Notes: a model not told the origin generated them from the letters alone. DNA of 64,000 nucleotides from Limnoglobus roseus (GCF_008254045.1 NZ_CP042425.1:2604001-2668000), one strand, 5' to 3'; shown: positions 43,095 to 51,787, counted from the first letter of the stretch. Translations and numbers: made by a program.

Positions 43095-43490
43095 TCACCG
43101 CCCGGTCCGGGTCATGACGAACCGGCCGCGGTCGCGGCGGGCATCGAACGACGACACGAAGTCGGCGTCGGTCACGGTGGCCGAGTAGCGGAACGTGCCG
43201 AACAGTGGCAGCCGTTGCTCGCCGGCCAGGTAGGTCGTACCGCCGTCCGAGCCGACGACGTTCATGGTCATCGAATAGCGGAATGGGATGACGGCCGCGA
43301 ACCGACCGCGGTAGGTTGCCCGATAGGCGCTCCCACCGTCGACCGGGCGGACCGTTGCCCGCAACGGCCCGCGGTGGCCACTCGTGTCGCTGATCCAGTA
43401 ACCGGACCAAGAACCGGCGACGGGCGAATCTTGGGCGAAGGCGGGTGAGGCGGCGAGCAACGCGAACGCGACGGCAAGGCTGCGAATCAT
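43095..43490 (-). CDS. Small secreted protein of unknown function, 131 aa
   Basis: The product starts MIRSLAVAFALLAASPAFAQD, a clear signal peptide. The mature ~110 residues look beta-rich (SWSGYWISDTSGHRGPL, YRATYRGRFAAVIPFRYS, GRFVMTRTGR), suggesting a small beta-sandwich or lipocalin-like fold. ATG 43490 is chosen for the signal peptide; the longer frame upstream is not needed. Its stop is eight bases from the repeat element copy B. Confidence 0.65.
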   Translation of the reverse strand: MIRSLAVAFALLAASPAFAQDSPVAGSWSGYWISDTSGHRGPLRATVRPVDGGSAYRATYRGRFAAVIPFRYSMTMNVVGSDGGTTYLAGEQRLPLFGTFRYSATVTDADFVSSFDARRDRGRFVMTRTGR

Positions 43491-43633
43491 GGCGGAACTC
43501 CGGACGGGCGACCTGGGGTCATTTTGACGCCTGCCCTTGAGAGCATGAAACCCGTTCTTGTCCGACGGCATCTTCCCAGCGACAGCGGGCCGGCGCATTC
43601 GTTATAATCGCAAGTATCTGCCCGAGACCCGCC

Positions 43634-44503
43634 ATGCCCTTCATCGCCACACCCGCGTCGGCGGACGAACGCCCGCAAGCGTGCCGGGTGCTGTTCGCCC
43701 ACACCGCGTTCGCCGACTTGGCGGCAGACCGATTCCAAGAAATGATCTCCCGTGGCGAACTCGACCCGGCCGGTCTGATCGTCGCGAAGGCCGGCGGCAC
43801 CATCTGTGGGGCGATCTTCGCTTACCGCATCGGCGGCGGGCAAGCGGCCATCTGGCTGCCGTCGGCCACCGACGTGAAAATGCAGGACGTACTCGTTGCC
43901 GGCGTGGTGGACTGGATTCGTCGTGAGCCGACGAACGTGATCCAGGCCATCGTGCGGCAGGCGGAGTTGCCGCGAACGCCGCCGCTGGTGCGGGCCGGAT
44001 TCCAGAACGTCACGCGGTTGGTGTTCCTCACGCGGGAGGCGTCGCCGTGCCAGTCGCCGCGGGGCCGTTTGCAGTTCCACGCGGAAACCGTCGTGACGCC
44101 GTCGTTCGCCGAGTTGCTGACGCGAACCTACGACGGCACCCTCGACGTGCCGGAACTCAACGGCCGCCGCACGGGCGAAGACATCCTCGCCGGCTACCTC
44201 GCCGCCTGCGAAAGCCACCCGCCGCAGTGGTGGTGGGTCGAGCGTGACGGCGAATCCGTTGGCGTGCTGTTACTCTCGCCGACCGACGACCCGCGGACGA
44301 CGGAACTCACCTACCTCGGTCTCGTGCCGGAATTCCGCGGGCAAGGTCTGGGGCGGGAGGTGTTGCGGTTCGCGCTCGCGGCGGCAGGGCGGCGGTCAGT
44401 GTGCTTGAACGTAGACGAGCGGAACGAACCGGCCCTTCGGCTCTACCGGGCCGCGAACTTCTACGAGTTCGACCGCCGCGAAGTCTTCTTGCTGTTCCCC
44501 TGA
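43634..44503 (+). CDS. GNAT family N-acetyltransferase
   Basis: The 289-residue protein is built like tandem-GNAT (mycothiol synthase-like) enzymes: an N-terminal degenerate GNAT half (about 10-140) and a C-terminal active half with the acetyl-CoA motif LVPEFRGQGLGREVLRFAL and the ending CLNVDERNEPALRLYRAANF. It acetylates an unknown amine using acetyl-CoA. It is monocistronic. Confidence 0.85.
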   Translation: MPFIATPASADERPQACRVLFAHTAFADLAADRFQEMISRGELDPAGLIVAKAGGTICGAIFAYRIGGGQAAIWLPSATDVKMQDVLVAGVVDWIRREPTNVIQAIVRQAELPRTPPLVRAGFQNVTRLVFLTREASPCQSPRGRLQFHAETVVTPSFAELLTRTYDGTLDVPELNGRRTGEDILAGYLAACESHPPQWWWVERDGESVGVLLLSPTDDPRTTELTYLGLVPEFRGQGLGREVLRFALAAAGRRSVCLNVDERNEPALRLYRAANFYEFDRREVFLLFP

Positions 44504-44568
44504 CTTACTCCCCCATCCCACCAGACTTCACTCCAACAATTCCTCAAGTGCCGATTGTGCGGCGCGAC

Positions 44569-44706
44569 TGGCGCGATTTCGCGTGCGCGCAGGGATGCGC
44601 CAGATGGCGCGATTGCGGCGCAGGTGCCCACGGAACCTGCCGCGCCAGTTGCGCCCGCCGGCGCAAGTTCAAGACCGACACACTCCGGCTCGGGCGCGGT
44701 TGGCGC
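44569..44706. repeat. TGGCGC/GCGCCA cluster upstream of the dnaA-type gene
   Basis: TGGCGC or its complement occurs at 44569, 44597 (complement), 44605, 44642 (complement) and 44701, with many overlapping GCGC steps between. The pair at 44597-44610 is a near palindrome (GCGCCAGATGGCGC). The 271-bp gap 44504-44774 holds no clear DnaA box (TTATNCACA) and no convincing gene. Confidence 0.45.
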
Positions 44707-44774
44707 ACCGGGCGGCGCGCGCATCATTACAGCTACCGACATTGACGCCGCGTTCCCCCCGACCGAGTGTGCCA

Positions 44775-46235
44775 GTGAATTTGGGTCGCGCCAAGACGCC
44801 GATCACGGACGACCCATTGCCGCGGGTGGAAGCCGCCTTCGTCGGCCGCATCGGTGCGGCCCGGTACCAGCTTTGGTTCGCGTCGAACGCCAAGTTCGTC
44901 TGGCTCGAACACGAGTTCGTCGTCGTCGCCCGCACCGCGCACTTCCAGGACTGGGCCGCGGATAAGTTCGGCCCCGCCCTCCGCGACGCGGTGGCGGAAG
45001 CCTGCGGCCAAGTGCCGGTGCGGTTCGTCACCGATGCCGATCTGTTCGCGGAACCGTCTGCCGAACCGAAACCCATCGCAGAACCCGTGAAGCCGACAGG
45101 GCCGAAGCCGCAATTGAACCTCTTCGGCGAACCGCCCGCCCCGCCGACGCCGAAGGAAGTGCTCAAGCGGCAGAAGGACGAACTCCAAGCGGCGGCGAAG
45201 CACGCCCGGAAGTGGAAGACGTTCGCCGAGTTCGCGGTCGGTCCGTCGAACCGCGTGGCCCACGCCGCCGCGGTGGCCGTTGCTGAGGAGCCCGGCCTCG
45301 GGCCGAACCCCCTCGTGTTGCACGGCCCCGTCGGCACCGGCAAGACGCACCTGTTGGAAGGCATCCACTCCGCGATGCGGAAGCGTGGGCCGGAAGGTCG
45401 TGCCCTGTTCGTGACGGCCGAGGAATTCACGAACCGTTTCGTGCAGTCGAACCGCTTCAACAAGATGGGCACGTTCCGCAAGCAGTTCCGCGAGTGCTCG
45501 GCCCTCTTGCTCGACGACCTGAACTTCCTCGAAAACAAGAAGGCGACGCAGGAAGAGTTCCTTCACACGCTCGACGCCCTCGTGAGCGACGGCCGGCAGG
45601 TTGTGGTGACAACCGACTGTCACCCGCGGCTGGCCGACAAGCTCATCCCGGAACTCGTGGACCGTTTGCTCGGCGGCGCAGCGTGGAGCCTACTGCCGCC
45701 GGACGACGAGACGCGGCTGGACATCCTCCGTCGTAAGGCGGCCAACTCGCCTATCGGCGAGGACGTGCTGAAGTTCCTGGCCCGCAACCTCAAGGGGAAC
45801 GTGCGGGAACTCGAAGGCGCGATCAACAGCGTCCGGCACTTCGCGAAGGTGACCGGGCAGCCCGTGACGGTGAGCCTGGCCCGCGAAGCTCTCGGCGACC
45901 TGTTGCGGCATGTCGTGCGGGCGATCACCGTGGCCGACGTGGACGCGGCCGTTTGCCGGGTGCTGCGGCTGTCGGTCGGGCAGTTGCAATCGAAGTCTCG
46001 CTCGTGGCAGGTCAGCCACCCGCGGATGATCGCTGTCTACCTCGCCCGCAAGCACACGGCTGCCACCTACGGCGAAATCGCCAAGCACTTCGGCGTGAAG
46101 CAGCACAGCACGGCCGTGGCCGGCGAGAAGAAAGTCCGCAGCTGGCTTACGAGCAACGAGCAACTCAACCTCGGCGACCGCCGCTGGACGGCGAAAGACC
46201 TGATCGACCGCGTCGAGCGAGAGTTGCAGAAGTGA
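44775..46235 (+). CDS. dnaA: Chromosomal replication initiator DnaA-type protein
   Basis: From GTG 44775 the protein has 486 residues: domain I-like residues 14-90 (ARYQLWFASNAKFVWLE), a Pro-rich linker (91-125), the AAA+ domain with Walker A GPVGTGKT (184-191), Walker B LLLDDLNF (244-251), sensor 2-type GNVRELEGAINS (341-352), and a domain IV with VSHPRMIAVYLARKHT and the DNA-recognition helix KQHSTAVAGEKK (442-453). In E. coli this helix is RDHTTVLHACRK; here Asp is Gln and the first Thr is Ser, so box recognition may differ. No dnaN, recF or gyrB is adjacent. The start is uncertain; GTG 44769 is equally possible, and the upstream extension is Arg-rich and unconvincing. Confidence 0.85.
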   Translation: MNLGRAKTPITDDPLPRVEAAFVGRIGAARYQLWFASNAKFVWLEHEFVVVARTAHFQDWAADKFGPALRDAVAEACGQVPVRFVTDADLFAEPSAEPKPIAEPVKPTGPKPQLNLFGEPPAPPTPKEVLKRQKDELQAAAKHARKWKTFAEFAVGPSNRVAHAAAVAVAEEPGLGPNPLVLHGPVGTGKTHLLEGIHSAMRKRGPEGRALFVTAEEFTNRFVQSNRFNKMGTFRKQFRECSALLLDDLNFLENKKATQEEFLHTLDALVSDGRQVVVTTDCHPRLADKLIPELVDRLLGGAAWSLLPPDDETRLDILRRKAANSPIGEDVLKFLARNLKGNVRELEGAINSVRHFAKVTGQPVTVSLAREALGDLLRHVVRAITVADVDAAVCRVLRLSVGQLQSKSRSWQVSHPRMIAVYLARKHTAATYGEIAKHFGVKQHSTAVAGEKKVRSWLTSNEQLNLGDRRWTAKDLIDRVERELQK

Positions 46236-46316
46236 ACCGCAACTTCGCCTAGACAGCCGCCCTTCGCGTCGCTATTCCCGCCGGAAAGTGTTACAAACTC
46301 GGGCCGGGGAACCGCC

Positions 46317-47327
46317 GTGGCTGCCGCCAAGCCGGACAGCGAACTGGTTGTCGAAACGTCGCACCTGACGAAGATTTACCAGAATCGCCAGATCGCCTTG
46401 AACGATGCCACCTTGAGCATCGAGCCGGGCAGCGTCCTCGGCCTCCTCGGGCCGAACGGGGCCGGTAAGACCACGTTCCTGCGGTTGATTCTGGGTCTGC
46501 ACCGGCCGACCGCGGGATGGGCGAAAGTCTTCAACAAGACGATGACGCCGAACGCGGCCGACCTCCGCCGCCGGATCGGGTACATCCCGACGAATCCGCA
46601 GTTTCCCAAGGGCATGACGCCCATCACGTACCTCGACTACATCGCCCGCCTCTTCGGCATGCCACGCGACGAGCGCAAGCCGCGGCTGGCGAGCCTGATT
46701 CGCGCCGTCGATCTGCTGCCGCACTCGGGCGAATCCATCGCCCATTTCACGCCGGGACAGACGGCCCGCCTCGCGGTCGCCGCGAGTTTGATTAACGAAC
46801 CCGATCTGCTCATCTGGGACGAACCGACGCACGGCCTAGACATCGAAGCCCGCCGGTCGATGCTGGAACTCATCAAGACTCTCGCGGCCGAGAAAACGCT
46901 GATTCTGAGCAGTCACAACCTGACCGACGTGGACGAAGTCTGTAATCACGCGGCCGTGCTGAACAAGGGGCAATTGATCTTCTTCGGCAGCCTGCAAGAG
47001 TTGAAGGGCCGCATCCGCAAGAACCATTACGAACTCGACCTCGACGGCGACCAGAAGTCGATCACGAAGGCGCTCGGCGTGCTGAAGTCCATGAAGGAAG
47101 TCACGCAAGCGGTCCTCCGGCAACGACGGCTCGACCTGAAGCTGACAGACGACGTGCCGAACACGGCGATCCTCGCGCAGATCTTCCAGGTGTTGTTCGA
47201 CAACAAGGTGACGCTGATCTGCCTCCGCAGCCTCGGCATGCAGACGGAACAAGCGTACCTGGACCTGATGGAACAGGAAGAAAGCCGCGGGTTCACGCGG
47301 CTGGTGCAACTGGCCGACGCGGCCTAA
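46317..47327 (+). CDS. ABC-2 type transporter ATP-binding protein
   Basis: The 336-residue protein starts at GTG 46317. It has Walker A GPNGAGKTTF, a Q-loop region with YIPTNPQFP, Walker B LLIWDEPTHGLD and the switch His in LSSHNLTDVDE. The ABC signature is degenerate: HFTPGQTARLAVAASL replaces LSGGQ. A C-terminal ~100-residue domain is as in ABC-2 drug or polysaccharide exporters. Its likely permease is the gene at 47824, from which it is separated by a VOC-family gene; all three are closely spaced on one strand. Confidence 0.88.
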   Translation: MAAAKPDSELVVETSHLTKIYQNRQIALNDATLSIEPGSVLGLLGPNGAGKTTFLRLILGLHRPTAGWAKVFNKTMTPNAADLRRRIGYIPTNPQFPKGMTPITYLDYIARLFGMPRDERKPRLASLIRAVDLLPHSGESIAHFTPGQTARLAVAASLINEPDLLIWDEPTHGLDIEARRSMLELIKTLAAEKTLILSSHNLTDVDEVCNHAAVLNKGQLIFFGSLQELKGRIRKNHYELDLDGDQKSITKALGVLKSMKEVTQAVLRQRRLDLKLTDDVPNTAILAQIFQVLFDNKVTLICLRSLGMQTEQAYLDLMEQEESRGFTRLVQLADAA

Positions 47328-47340
47328 CGGAGCGTTCCCG

Positions 47341-47811
47341 ATGGCGAAGACGATTCCCGACGGCTACCACACGGTCACGGCCTACCTGCATGTGAAAGGG
47401 GCGGCCGACGCCCTCGCCTACTACGCGAAGGCGTTCGGTGCGAAGGAACGCTACCGTCTGATGATGGGGCCGACGGTCGCGCACGCGGAGTTCACCATCG
47501 GCGACTCGATCATCATGCTGGCCGAGGAAAACGAGGCGTGGGGGAACAAGAGTCCCAAAACGCTCGGCGGCCACACCGGCGGGCTGTGCGTGTACGTCGA
47601 GGACTGCGACGCGACCTTCGCACAGGCCGTGGCCGCGGGCGGCACGGTGTTGATGCCGGTCGGCGATCAGTTCTACGGCGACCGCAGTGGCGCGATCCTC
47701 GACCCGTTCGGCCACAAGTGGAACATCGCCACGCACAAGGAAGACGTGCCGCCGACCGAGATGCAGGCCCGCATGGAAGCCTGGATGCAGGCGAAGGCGC
47801 AAGCCCAGTAA
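47341..47811 (+). CDS. VOC/glyoxalase-fold protein (PhnB-like)
   Basis: The 156-residue protein has the YHTVTAYLHVKGAADALAYYAKAFGA opening and the pattern GGHTGGLCVYVEDCDATF..DRSGAILDPFGHKWNIATH typical of PhnB-like vicinal-oxygen-chelate proteins, with DPFGHKWN near the end. It lies 13 bases after an ABC ATPase gene and 12 before the permease gene. Such proteins may bind small molecules or metals; a link to the transporter, for example resistance, is only contextual. Confidence 0.85.
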   Translation: MAKTIPDGYHTVTAYLHVKGAADALAYYAKAFGAKERYRLMMGPTVAHAEFTIGDSIIMLAEENEAWGNKSPKTLGGHTGGLCVYVEDCDATFAQAVAAGGTVLMPVGDQFYGDRSGAILDPFGHKWNIATHKEDVPPTEMQARMEAWMQAKAQAQ

Positions 47812-47823
47812 CGGAGTTCGAAC

Positions 47824-48615
47824 ATGGACGCCCCCGCGACCGCGATTCCGTTTCGGTTCAACCGGTTCCTGCCGTACTGGGCGGTGCTGCAAACCGACCT
47901 CGGCCAGACGTTGCGCAGTTGGGTCTACCGACTGTGGCTCATCATGATGGCCCTCGCCGCCCTCGGCTACGTCCTCTACAAACTCGGGGCCGCGAACGCC
48001 GGGGAATATCAGTCGGTCGCGGTGCAAACCGACGACCTGTTGCGCGCCCTCGCCATCGGCAGCCTGTCGCTGATCTCGTTGCTCGCCGTCAGTAGCATCA
48101 GTTCCGAGCGCGGCACCATTGCCGACTCGATCCTCAGCCGCGGCATCAGCCGCTACCAGTACTTCCTGGCGAAGTGGCACGCCCGCGTCGTGGTCGTGCT
48201 GGCCACGTTCGTCACCGTGTCGGTCGCCGTGCTGGTCGCGTATTCGGTGCTGTTCACGGCCGCGACCAACGGCAGCGGCGTCAACCTCACAACCTGGGGC
48301 GGCATCTACGCCGTCGCCATGCTCGCGGCCGTGCTGATGGTCGTCGTCTCGTGGGGCGTCGCCATCGGCGCGATGTCCAACGGCACCGTCATCGGCATCA
48401 CGATTTTCTGGATCGTCATTTTCGGCGGTATGATCGCCCTGTCGCGGTTGCCGAGCGACTACCCGAATCTGAAGTGGCTGATGGACGGCCTTCGCAACGT
48501 CCTCCGCGGCGGCGTGCAGACCGGCGATGTGGTGCAATTCCTGGCCGCGTCCGTCGTCCTCGCCGCCGTCGGCGCGTTCATCGGCCTCGGCGTTTTTGCC
48601 CGACGCGACGTGTAA
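47824..48615 (+). CDS. ABC-2 type transporter permease
   Basis: The 263-residue protein has six hydrophobic segments (starting about LWLIMMALAALGYVLY) and the ABC-2 pattern SISSERGTIADSILSRGISRYQYFLAKWHARVVVV between helices 2 and 3. It would be the membrane half of an exporter powered by the ATPase at 46317. The substrate is unknown. Confidence 0.85.
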   Translation: MDAPATAIPFRFNRFLPYWAVLQTDLGQTLRSWVYRLWLIMMALAALGYVLYKLGAANAGEYQSVAVQTDDLLRALAIGSLSLISLLAVSSISSERGTIADSILSRGISRYQYFLAKWHARVVVVLATFVTVSVAVLVAYSVLFTAATNGSGVNLTTWGGIYAVAMLAAVLMVVVSWGVAIGAMSNGTVIGITIFWIVIFGGMIALSRLPSDYPNLKWLMDGLRNVLRGGVQTGDVVQFLAASVVLAAVGAFIGLGVFARRDV

Positions 48616-48834
48616 TCACTCGACTTGACTTGCGACTTGACTTGCGACTCGCACTTCGGCCGCTGGGGGTTCCGGCGGCTGCGGCATTTCTACCGGCACC
48701 TCGGCCGGTACGGCGACGGGGTCGCCCGGCAACGCCGTGCGCGTGCGGACGAGCGGGTCGTCGGCATACGGCTTCGGCGTCCAGGCGCACCCGGCCGACA
48801 GGCTGACGACAACGATGACGCAACAGACCCGCAT
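48616..48834 (-). CDS. Small lipoprotein, 72 aa
   Basis: The product starts MRVCCVIVVVSLSAGCAW with the lipobox LSAGC, followed by a Pro-rich acidic stretch (VPAEVPVEMPQPPEPPA). ATG 48834 is chosen for the lipobox position. The 3' end reads through an imperfect repeat of GACTTGACTTGCGAC. The mature part is only about 56 residues, so it may be a minor envelope protein. Confidence 0.6.
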   Translation of the reverse strand: MRVCCVIVVVSLSAGCAWTPKPYADDPLVRTRTALPGDPVAVPAEVPVEMPQPPEPPAAEVRVASQVASQVE

Positions 48835-48970
48835 GGTGCCCGCTTTCCGAGAGTTCGTCACTTCGAGCAATCGGTTCTAACGGGGCCGCAACTTCACCAA
48901 ATCCCGCCCCCGCCGGTTCCGACCGCGACATTTCCCGAAATTTCTGTCACATTACCGGGGCGGCGGACAA

Positions 48971-48985
48971 GTCGGAGTGTCCGAC
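48971..48985. promoter_or_regulatory. Possible operator before the sigma/NurA/HerA operon
   Basis: GTCGGAGTGTCCGAC is a palindrome (six-base arms, three-base centre) 22 bases upstream of the sigma gene, followed by GGAGG at 48991. A similar GACTGTCCGACAGTC occurs at 40817. It may be a regulator site for the operon, but that is unproven. Confidence 0.35.
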
Positions 48986-49007
48986 ACTGGGGAGGTCCGA
49001 TGTTGCC

Positions 49008-49577
49008 ATGACGACGACAGCCTTACCACCCACGCTCGTCCCGCCGCCGGACGATCCCGTTCGGGCGGCACTTCAAGAACCGACCACGCTCGAAGACTTG
49101 CGCCGCCAAGCCGGGGCGATGGCGAAGAATCGCAAGGTGTCCCGCCTGGAGATCGACGACCTCGTGAGCGAGACCGTCGAGCGGGCCTTGCGAACCGCCG
49201 CGAAGTACGACCCGACGAAGGGCAGCGTCGGCGGTTGGCTGTACGGCGTGCTCGTGAACATCGTTCGGGAACAGTCCCGGCAGGCTGGGCGGCAGGGCGT
49301 TCAGCAACCGGCCGACCCGAAACTTTGGGAACAGGCCGCCCACGCGAAGCCGGCCGCCGATCCGGACCTAGCCGAGAACCGCTTCCTGGTCGAGCGATAC
49401 CTGAGCAAGCTCGGCCAACCGGAACAGGCCGTCGTGAAAATGCGATACCTTGAAGAGCGCGAGTACGCCGACATCGCGGATCGAATGCGGCTGTCGCAAG
49501 TTTACGCCCGCGTGCTCGTCAGCCGGGGGATTAACACGATGAAGGCCTTCGCCGTCGGGAAGGGGGATCGGCCATGA
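49008..49577 (+). CDS. ECF-type RNA polymerase sigma factor
   Basis: The 189-residue protein has sigma region 2 (RLEIDDLVSETVERALRTAAKYD ... GGWLYGVLVNIVREQSR) and region 4 (LGQPEQAVVKMRYLEEREYADIADRMRLSQVYARVLVSRGI) with a recognisable helix-turn-helix. It lacks region 3, as in ECF sigmas. Its stop overlaps the next gene as ATGA. GGAGG lies 12 bases before the start. The conserved pairing with the following 181-aa protein suggests that protein is its regulator. Confidence 0.85.
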   Translation: MTTTALPPTLVPPPDDPVRAALQEPTTLEDLRRQAGAMAKNRKVSRLEIDDLVSETVERALRTAAKYDPTKGSVGGWLYGVLVNIVREQSRQAGRQGVQQPADPKLWEQAAHAKPAADPDLAENRFLVERYLSKLGQPEQAVVKMRYLEEREYADIADRMRLSQVYARVLVSRGINTMKAFAVGKGDRP

Positions 49578-50119
49578 CCGACCACGACCGCCGCGACTGG
49601 ATCGACGCCCTGTCCGCCCGCTACCTGGACGCCCTGGACCGGGACGACTTCGACGCGCAAGAAGAACTCTGGGCACTCGCCGCCCAACACGCCGACCTGG
49701 AAACCGCCTTCCGCGAACTGCACGAGGGATTGCTGGAAGAAGAAGCCGCGAAGGCGACGGCCGCCGTGACCGATGCGGTCGAATCGCACCTGAAGTCGGC
49801 GACGATCGTCCGCGAACCGACCGGCCCGGTGACGTTCGCGGACGTGGCCGACGAATTGTTCCGCCACACGCCCGGCGGCCTGCCGCCGGAGGCCCACGCC
49901 CTCAACGCGAAGTTGCGAGAGGCGAAGGAACCGCTGCCGGCCGACCTGGGGTTATCCGGCCTGATCGCGTTCGCGGAAGCCAAATTCGGGGCAGCGTCCC
50001 GCGACTACTGGCGAGCCTTCCGCGAGGCGGCGCTCACCGTACGGATGCGCGCGAACTCTCAGTCGGCCGAGTACCAACTCGCGGCCCGCCGTGCGCCCAA
50101 GCCGGAGGACCGCCCGTGA
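49574..50119 (+). CDS. Sigma-factor partner protein of unknown type, 181 aa
   Basis: The protein begins MTDHDRRDWIDALSARYLDALDRDDFDAQEELWALA and is soluble, acidic and helical. This opening is common in planctomycete proteins encoded directly after ECF sigma genes, which suggests an anti-sigma-like or sigma-associated role. The C-terminal half (DVADELFRHTPGGLPPEAHAL) is unassigned. No zinc-anti-sigma HxxxCxxC motif and no membrane helix are present. It overlaps both neighbours (ATGA, GTGA). It is a candidate substrate of the metalloprotease encoded next. Confidence 0.7.
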   Translation: MTDHDRRDWIDALSARYLDALDRDDFDAQEELWALAAQHADLETAFRELHEGLLEEEAAKATAAVTDAVESHLKSATIVREPTGPVTFADVADELFRHTPGGLPPEAHALNAKLREAKEPLPADLGLSGLIAFAEAKFGAASRDYWRAFREAALTVRMRANSQSAEYQLAARRAPKPEDRP

Positions 50120-50706
50120 TCCCGGAAGAGATCGCCCACCTCCGCAGCCGGTGCAAACTGCCGTTCGATCCGTCCCGTCGCGGGCCGGTGCTGCTGAGCC
50201 AGTTCTTTGAAGAACTGAACCTCTCGCACGTCGCGCTGCCGAACTTGTCGTGCGGGGCGGTGACGGACTTCCTACGGTCGAAGGGCATGGCCATCGACCC
50301 AGTCGGCGAACCCGATTCACCGCTCGCTGGCTGCCTGTTCTGGGTGAAGGACGACGGGTGGGCGTTCGTCACCGCCAGCGACATCCTACCGCGCCGCCGC
50401 TTCTCGGCGGCCCACGAACTCGGCCATGCCGTTCTGCACCGCGAGACGATGGGCGGGTTCATTTCCGACGTGTCGATCAGCGAGACGGACGCCGCCGAGG
50501 GCCAACGCGAGCGGGAAGCGAACCAGTTCGCCGCCGAGTTGCTGATGCCGAAGGAAGTCTGCTGGGCGCGGGCGGAAGAGTTGGAACGCGACTACAAGGC
50601 GTGCCCGCGGATGGTGCTGGCCTACCGACTGGCGAGCGAGTTGCTCGTCAGCCGCGAGGCGATGCGGTACCGACTGAAGTCTCTGGGGATCGGCAATGAC
50701 GACTGA
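50116..50706 (+). CDS. ImmA/IrrE family metalloprotease
   Basis: The 196-residue protein starts at GTG 50116. It has the zinc motif HELGH (100-104, AAHELGHAVLHRE) and the third-ligand region EREANQFAAELLMP (133-145), as in ImmA (which cuts the ICEBs1 repressor) and Deinococcus IrrE/PprI (which cuts DdrO after DNA damage). There is no fused HTH domain. ImmA/IrrE proteins usually cleave an XRE-type repressor; none is adjacent, so the 181-aa protein is the nearest candidate. It overlaps the NurA-like gene by 11 bases. Confidence 0.88.
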   Translation: MIPEEIAHLRSRCKLPFDPSRRGPVLLSQFFEELNLSHVALPNLSCGAVTDFLRSKGMAIDPVGEPDSPLAGCLFWVKDDGWAFVTASDILPRRRFSAAHELGHAVLHRETMGGFISDVSISETDAAEGQREREANQFAAELLMPKEVCWARAEELERDYKACPRMVLAYRLASELLVSREAMRYRLKSLGIGNDD

Positions 50707-51787
50707 CCGCGACGCCGTCCGGGCGTTCTTCCGCAAGCACGCAGCCACGGCCGTCGGCCCGACGCCAGTGCAGCCGAACGTGACCCCCGGCGACGACGGC
50801 GACGAGCCGGACGCGATCGAGCGCGGGTTCGAGATGCCGGAAGCCGATTGGAAAGCGGTCGTCGTGTCGGAAGCCCCGGCCCGCGATGGCGAGTTCCCGG
50901 TGCGGTTCATCGACGGCTCGCAAGCTGGGCAGCCGGTCGTGTGCGTGCGCACGGCCGAGGGCTGGCCGATCCCGCTACTCATCAGCGAAGTCGGGGCCGT
51001 GGCCCTGAAGAGCGTGGGCCGGCGCTTCGAGCGGGAGTTCGTCGCCGTCGAGCGGGTGCTGTCGTTCGTCGCCGACCCGTTCCCGTGGGAGGAGGTCGAA
51101 GCGTTCGCCGCGGCCCTGGTCAACATCCCCGAGTTAAAACTGCGAGTCCTGCCCGCCAACCGGCCGCAAGAGCAACACAGCCCGTTCGACTACGAGATCA
51201 TGCGAACCCAGGCCCGCGCGCGGGCGCAACAGGAGATGACTACCCTCGAACGCCTCGCGCTCGCCGTGAATCGCAAGGTGCCGACGCTGGTGGACGGGCC
51301 GTTGCACCGGCTGATGGGATCGCCCGACCCGTTCGGGCCGCTGTTGATCGGCGTCGTGAAGACGCAGGCGGCTGATTACCTGCACCCAAAAGGGTGGCAG
51401 ACGCTCCTGGACTTAAAGCCTGGCCAGCGGACGCCGGTGTTTCAGTATGAGGGCCGGCAAACGGCTGGCGGGTCGGTGCCCGTGGCGTCGTGGTATCTGA
51501 AACTCGCAGGCGGGCCGCAGCTTGCCCCCAACTGGGGCTACGTCCGTGTCGAGGTGCCGTGGGGCCAGTTCCAACACCAGTTTCGCGGCGACTTCGGGTT
51601 CGTCAATCGCCTGTCGCGGTGGCTGATCGACGCCCGCTGCCGGACCGACAGCTACGCGCGAATGCCGGTGTCGCTCGACCCGATCGTGCGGGCCGAGGAC
51701 GCGCTGAAGCCACTGTTCACGCCGCTGCAAGTGCTGGTGAACCGCCTCTACCGCCAGGCCGGGTTCTTTCGGAGGAACGAACTGTGA
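50696..51787 (+). CDS. NurA-like 5'-3' nuclease domain protein
   Basis: The 363-residue protein has the two acidic motifs of the NurA family: FIDGSQ (D73) and LVDGPLHRL (D200), separated by a helical region, followed by LLIGVVKTQAADYL, the GxxK-type motif. NurA is a 5'-3' exonuclease/endonuclease that works with the HerA hexameric ATPase in end resection. The gene overlaps the protease gene and its stop overlaps the HerA-like gene (GTGA), so the pair is strictly coupled. Overall length and N-terminal extension are larger than archaeal NurA. The identification depends on the motif pair and the HerA neighbour. Confidence 0.72.
   Translation: MTTDRDAVRAFFRKHAATAVGPTPVQPNVTPGDDGDEPDAIERGFEMPEADWKAVVVSEAPARDGEFPVRFIDGSQAGQPVVCVRTAEGWPIPLLISEVGAVALKSVGRRFEREFVAVERVLSFVADPFPWEEVEAFAAALVNIPELKLRVLPANRPQEQHSPFDYEIMRTQARARAQQEMTTLERLALAVNRKVPTLVDGPLHRLMGSPDPFGPLLIGVVKTQAADYLHPKGWQTLLDLKPGQRTPVFQYEGRQTAGGSVPVASWYLKLAGGPQLAPNWGYVRVEVPWGQFQHQFRGDFGFVNRLSRWLIDARCRTDSYARMPVSLDPIVRAEDALKPLFTPLQVLVNRLYRQAGFFRRNEL

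Noticed and set aside
44504-44774. Possible replication origin upstream of the dnaA-type gene
   Set aside because: No TTATNCACA-type boxes and no AT-rich unwinding region were found; the TGGCGC cluster alone is not enough.
44583-44774. 64-codon N-terminal extension of the DnaA-type protein
   Set aside because: The stretch is Arg-rich, derived from the TGGCGC cluster and unlike DnaA domain I, which starts after 44775.
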